Below are positions 32,353 to 35,697 of a DNA stretch of 35,697 nt, in pieces (position 1 is the first letter of the stretch; each line of letters opens with the position of its first letter). The DNA is taken from assembly GCA_038231495.1 (NCBI GenBank), contig JBBRLG010000009.1:1-35697 (forward strand), given 5' to 3'. The DNA is from JBBRLG01 sp038231495 (GTDB lineage Bacteria > Planctomycetota > Planctomycetia > Gemmatales > Gemmataceae). The notes under the pieces were generated by a model, which was not told the DNA's origin, searched no databases, and was given only the letters and a program-made list of their open reading frames with translations. The position numbers and the translations under genes were made by a program.

Positions 32353-33771
32353 CTATTCGTACCGCAGCGCCCGCACCGGATGCAGCGTCGCCGCGCGCAG
32401 GGCCGGCAAGACGCTGAACAGCACGGCAATAACAATGGCCCCGACGTTGACCAACAGCACACTCGACGGCTGAATGTCCGTTGGAATCTTGTCGAAATAG
32501 TACGTCGTCCGGTCGAAAATGACCTGTCCCGTCACCTTGGACAACGCCCACTCGATCTCATTGATATAGATCGTAAACAGCAGCCCAAGGGTGGTGCCAA
32601 TCCCCGACCCGACGGTGCCGAGCAGCAACCCATAACTGAGGAAAATTTTCAGCACGCCGCCGTTGGACGCCCCGAGTGCCTTCATGATGCCGATGTCACG
32701 CGTCTTTTCGATGACGATCATCGAAAAAATGGCCAGGATGCCGAAGCCCGCGACGAGGATAATCATGAACAGCAGGATGTTCAGGATGCCCTTCTCCACG
32801 GAGATGGCGCTGAGCAACGGGCCTTGCTTCTGCTCCCAGGTTTCGATCGCCACCGGCTCGGCGGCAAACAACTCCTTGAGGCGGGCGACGACCTTCGGCG
32901 CCTCGTCGTAATTCTTGAGGCGCATTTGAATGCTGGTAGCCCGGCCCGGCATGGTGCGCAGCTTTTGCAGGTATTCCAGCGGCACAAAAACATAGGTGCC
33001 GTCGTACTCGCTCATCTCCGACTTGAAGTAATCGCAGACGACGAGGCGGTCGTTGATCGGGCGCATTTTCTGGCCGCTGATCGTCGTGATGACCACTTCG
33101 TCACCGACTTCGACGGTCGTGATTTCCTTGGGGTCGAGGTGGTTTGCGCCGGAACGTTCGCGGTAGTGGGCCATCGCGTGGCCGAGGATAATGAAGTCCG
33201 GCATGTCGTCAACGGTCGATGGCGGTGCCGCGGGTAACGGCTTGCCGTCGGAGCCGAGGCGGGCCGGGTTCAAGTCCTGCATCATCAGGCCGTGAAAGCG
33301 GTGGTTGTCAAGGTAGTGCTTCCGGCCAGCGTTGCTGAGGGTGAACGACTCCGCCGGCTTGTCCTTGTGAATTTGCAAGTATTGTGCGAAGCCGCCGACG
33401 TTGGTGCGGCCGACCGGCTGGATGCCGATGATGCGCACCGGTCGCATGATCGGCGCGTCGCGGAAGTTGAATTGCAGCATGGCGAAGATTTCGAGCGTCG
33501 GCGTCATCTCCTCGACCTGGTCGCGCAGATAAGGGTCGGCCAGGATGCGCTGCATCTTGCCTTCGTAGTCGGTCATGCCGTCGTAGTCGTAGGCTTCGAT
33601 GACCACGTCGGAGAGCAGGCCGTGCAGCCGGTCGCGCAGCTTGGTGCTAAAGCCGGCCATGACGCTGTTGACCACGATGAGCGTGGCGACGCCGAGCATG
33701 ACGCTGACGATGCAGACCAGCGCGAGATAGCGCGTCAGCAGGTAGCGCCAGCAGAGTAGAAGTTTGTACAA
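32353..33771 (-). CDS. lolC: Lipoprotein-releasing ABC transporter permease (LolC/LolE family)
   Basis: Inner-membrane permease of 472 residues. An N-terminal helix (residues about 15-40) is followed by a large periplasmic domain (about 45-330) and three C-terminal helices. The coupling segment is EKTRDIGIMKALGASNGGVL. The end PALRAATLHPVRALRYE is the usual LolC/E C-terminus. The periplasmic domain is longer than in proteobacterial LolC. The start is a TTG at 33771 behind GGTGAG, as no ATG occurs before the first helix. It sits after lysS and before lolD, an order (lysS-lolC-lolD) known from other bacteria. A single permease gene suggests a LolF-like homodimer. Confidence 0.88.
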   Translation of the reverse strand: MYKLLLCWRYLLTRYLALVCIVSVMLGVATLIVVNSVMAGFSTKLRDRLHGLLSDVVIEAYDYDGMTDYEGKMQRILADPYLRDQVEEMTPTLEIFAMLQFNFRDAPIMRPVRIIGIQPVGRTNVGGFAQYLQIHKDKPAESFTLSNAGRKHYLDNHRFHGLMMQDLNPARLGSDGKPLPAAPPSTVDDMPDFIILGHAMAHYRERSGANHLDPKEITTVEVGDEVVITTISGQKMRPINDRLVVCDYFKSEMSEYDGTYVFVPLEYLQKLRTMPGRATSIQMRLKNYDEAPKVVARLKELFAAEPVAIETWEQKQGPLLSAISVEKGILNILLFMIILVAGFGILAIFSMIVIEKTRDIGIMKALGASNGGVLKIFLSYGLLLGTVGSGIGTTLGLLFTIYINEIEWALSKVTGQVIFDRTTYYFDKIPTDIQPSSVLLVNVGAIVIAVLFSVLPALRAATLHPVRALRYE

Positions 33772-33791
33772 GGCTCACCCCCCAGGCAATT

Positions 33792-33927
33792 GAAACCACG
33801 AAATACACGGAAAACACGGAAAAAATGCAAACCGAAACGCTATCCAAGGCACGAACACCTGTGGCGGCAAACCTTTCAGCTATTATTTCTGTCTTTTTTC
33901 CGTGTTTTCCGTGTATTCCGTGGTTTC
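33792..33927. repeat. 34-bp inverted repeat between lysS and lolC
   Basis: Arms 33792-33825 and 33894-33927 are complementary over 34 bp with one mismatch (start GAAACCACGAAATACACGG), and end in A- and T-runs. The loop is 68 bases. The right arm touches the lysS stop codon (its last base). It fills nearly all of the 155-base spacer. Confidence 0.88.
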
Positions 33928-35459
33928 TATTTCTTTTCGGGTCGCAGTAACGGGAACAGGATCACGTCGCGGATCGTCTGGGTGTTCGTCAACAGCATCA
34001 CGAGGCGGTCGATGCCGACTCCCAGGCCGCCGGCCGGCGGCATGCCGTGGCGCAGCGCGCGCACGAAATCGTCGTCCATCTTGGCCATCGAATCTTCTTC
34101 CTTCAGGCCGGCCAGCTGGTTCTTGAACGTGGCCTCTTGCGTGACCGGATCGTTCAATTCGGTGTAGGCGTTGGCCAACTCCATGCCGCGGACGTATAGC
34201 TCGAAGCGCTCCGCGATGTTCGGGTTGTCGCGCTGCCGCTTGGTCAGTGGGCACAGCGACGCCGGGTAGTCTTTTACGAACACCGGGCCGACGAGTTTGT
34301 CCTCGACGTGCTCTTCAAACAAGTGCTGAATAACCACATCAAGGTGCTTGCCCGCGGCGGGGAAGCCCTTTTGCTCGGCAACACTGCGCACGGCCGCTTC
34401 GTCGCTCATCGACACGCCGACGTACTGCTCGAACAACTCGCCGTAGGTTTTGCGCTGCCAGGGCGGTGTGAAATCAATCGTGTGTTCGCCGAAGGGCAGT
34501 TGCAGGTTGTCGCCTAGCGCCTGGACACACGCGACAATTACGCCCTCGGTCAGGTCCATCATTGTTTCGTAGTCGCCATACGCCTGGTACAACTCCATCA
34601 TGGTGAATTCGGGATTGTGGCGCGGGCTGATGCCTTCGTTGCGAAACACGCGGCCGATCTCGTACACCTTTTCGATGCCGCCGACCAGCAGCCGCTTCAA
34701 GTGCAGTTCCAGGGCGATGCGCAAGTACAGGTCGATGTCCAGCGTGTTGTGGTGCGTGATGAACGGCCGCGCCGCCGCGCCGCCGGCGATGGCGTGCAGT
34801 GTCGGCGTTTCCACCTCGAAATAGCCCTTGTCGTCGAGGTAACGCCGCAGGGTGCGGACGATGAGAACGCGCTTGCGGGCGCGGTCGAGCGTTTCTGGGT
34901 TGTAGATCAAATCGAGGTAACGGTGCCGTAGCCGATACTCCATCTCCTGCATCCCGCCCCACTTGTCGGGATGCGGCAGCAGTGATTTGCCGAGGAACGT
35001 CAGCCCGTCAGCGAACACGGTCGGCTCGCCGCGGCGCGTCTTGCCGTAGGCGCCATCCACGCCAATCAGGTCGCCGAGGTCGAGCTGTTGAGTCAGTTGC
35101 CAGCCAATTTCGCCGACCTGTTTCTGGCCGATCATGACCTGGATGCGGCTGGACAGGTCGGGGACTTTCTCCGCTTCGCCTTCGCGTTCGCCCTTGATTT
35201 CGCGGTGCGTCGGGCGACCGGACCAGTCCTTCACGTCGAGGAAATGAACCTTGCCGCCCGGACGCCGACTGACGATACGGCCGGCGATGCGCACGCGCGG
35301 CCGCTGGTCGTCGGGCACGTCGGCGGGGATTTTCAGTACCGCGTCGATGGCCTGGTGGTTGTCGAACCGAGCGCCCCACGGGTCGATACCGAGCGCCTCA
35401 ATGGCGCGGAGCTTCTGCTGACGGCTGGCCTCGAAATCGTCTTGGGTTTCGGCAGACAC
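33927..35459 (-). CDS. lysS: Lysyl-tRNA synthetase, class II
   Basis: Charges tRNA-Lys. It has 510 residues, typical of LysS. An OB-fold anticodon-binding domain comes first (RVRIAGRIVSRRPGGKVHFL). The catalytic core has motif 1 around ETPTLHAIAGGAAARPF, motif 2 FRNEGISPRHNPEFTMMELY and motif 3 GLGVGIDRLVML. The start is GTG 35459, with GGAGGAAGCGG upstream too far to be certain, and MSAETQDDFEASRQQKL fits the family start. It is the first gene behind the strong promoter at 35522-35549, so it heads a likely operon with lolC, lolD, ilvE and the acyl-CoA synthetase gene. Confidence 0.96.
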   Translation of the reverse strand: MSAETQDDFEASRQQKLRAIEALGIDPWGARFDNHQAIDAVLKIPADVPDDQRPRVRIAGRIVSRRPGGKVHFLDVKDWSGRPTHREIKGEREGEAEKVPDLSSRIQVMIGQKQVGEIGWQLTQQLDLGDLIGVDGAYGKTRRGEPTVFADGLTFLGKSLLPHPDKWGGMQEMEYRLRHRYLDLIYNPETLDRARKRVLIVRTLRRYLDDKGYFEVETPTLHAIAGGAAARPFITHHNTLDIDLYLRIALELHLKRLLVGGIEKVYEIGRVFRNEGISPRHNPEFTMMELYQAYGDYETMMDLTEGVIVACVQALGDNLQLPFGEHTIDFTPPWQRKTYGELFEQYVGVSMSDEAAVRSVAEQKGFPAAGKHLDVVIQHLFEEHVEDKLVGPVFVKDYPASLCPLTKRQRDNPNIAERFELYVRGMELANAYTELNDPVTQEATFKNQLAGLKEEDSMAKMDDDFVRALRHGMPPAGGLGVGIDRLVMLLTNTQTIRDVILFPLLRPEKK

Positions 35460-35521
35460 GGGTGTACGGCTTTCTATCTTGGAGGAAGCGGCAAAGAAGG
35501 TGCGTCACGGATGAAGGATGA

Positions 35522-35549
35522 ATTGTAGTCGGACCGCCAAACGTGTCAA
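35522..35549 (-). promoter_or_regulatory. Near-consensus sigma-70 promoter for lysS
   Basis: On the minus strand a perfect TTGACA (35544-35549), a 16-base spacer and TACAAT (35522-35527) make the best promoter in the window. Transcription would start near 35515, about 55 bases before the GTG of lysS. Confidence 0.7.
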
Positions 35550-35559
35550 TTCCGAGTGG

Positions 35560-35697
35560 GTGGGGGGCGCGGAACCGATAGAATCACCTGGCGAGGCCGG
35601 GGCGGCGGCGCGCCCCGCAGCGAATGGGGCGAAACACCCCGCCCGGAGCCACCCCCCCCCCCCCCCCCCACCCCCCCCGCGGGGCGCCCCAGACAAA
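35560..35697. other. Window edge with poly-C tracts, no gene
   Basis: The last ~140 bases have no convincing gene. An 18-base C run (35652-35669), then A and eight more C, is unlike the rest of the window and is more likely a sequencing or assembly artefact at a contig end than biology. Confidence 0.6.

Noticed and set aside
35652..35678. Poly-C tract as a possible phase-variable switch
   Set aside because: It is at the very end of the window with no gene attached, and is most likely a contig-end artefact.

Overview
The window is about 65% GC, densely packed DNA that looks like a planctomycete of the Gemmata type (Gemmataceae). That placement is an inference from gene content. The supporting genes are a short DUF2934 protein, a Ser/Thr kinase with a planctomycete-style N-terminal segment, a 24-residue leucine-rich-repeat lipobox-less secreted protein, GAF/HlyD and M50/HlyD fusion proteins, an RNase E with a very long disordered insert, weak Shine-Dalgarno sites, and many intergenic palindromes. 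No plasmid, phage or transposase genes and no tRNA or rRNA genes were seen. The right end (about 35652-35680) is poly-C and is probably a contig edge.

Layout. 1-1063: transketolase C-terminal subunit (+), converging on rne. 1060-4570 (-): a DUF2344/TIGR03936 protein followed by a ribonuclease E/G with a split S1 domain. 4824-7935 (-): an apparent operon hpf - ptsN-like EIIA - HPr - enzyme I, behind a good sigma-70 type promoter, so a regulatory PTS tied to ribosome hibernation. 8102-10160 (-): Gfo/Idh/MocA oxidoreductase and trpC. 10248-15504 (+): CPBP protease, FtsX-type permease, LRR protein, DUF2934 protein, and an ECF/cobalt-type transporter pair (T and A components). 15530-16021 (-): small secreted protein. 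16217-16948 (+): Tat-exported Mn superoxide dismutase, converging on a Ser/Thr kinase (17101-18390, -). 18749-19132 (+): small hypothetical protein. 19691-27832 (+): three large envelope proteins, each built on an HlyD-type adaptor but carrying different extra domains (two GAF domains; a seven-bladed WD40 propeller; PqqD-like plus M50 protease plus an STN-like insert), followed by a DUF2007/zinc-ribbon membrane protein. 27872-35459 (-): lysS - lolC - lolD - ilvE - acyl-CoA-synthetase/GNAT fusion, behind a near-consensus promoter.

How the genes fit together. Most blocks are housekeeping: RNA processing, translation, lipoprotein sorting, amino-acid synthesis. The block most likely to be an undescribed system is 19691-26942. 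It looks like a cell-envelope assembly with a sensory adaptor, a propeller-carrying adaptor and an intramembrane-protease adaptor, but it has no recognisable pump or channel gene beside it.

A second theme is the number of different palindromic repeat families sitting at gene 3' ends. In at least four cases the repeat itself contains the stop codon and last codons of the neighbouring gene (DUF2344, HPr, SOD, kinase). All assignments come from reading the sequence; no database search or structure prediction was possible.
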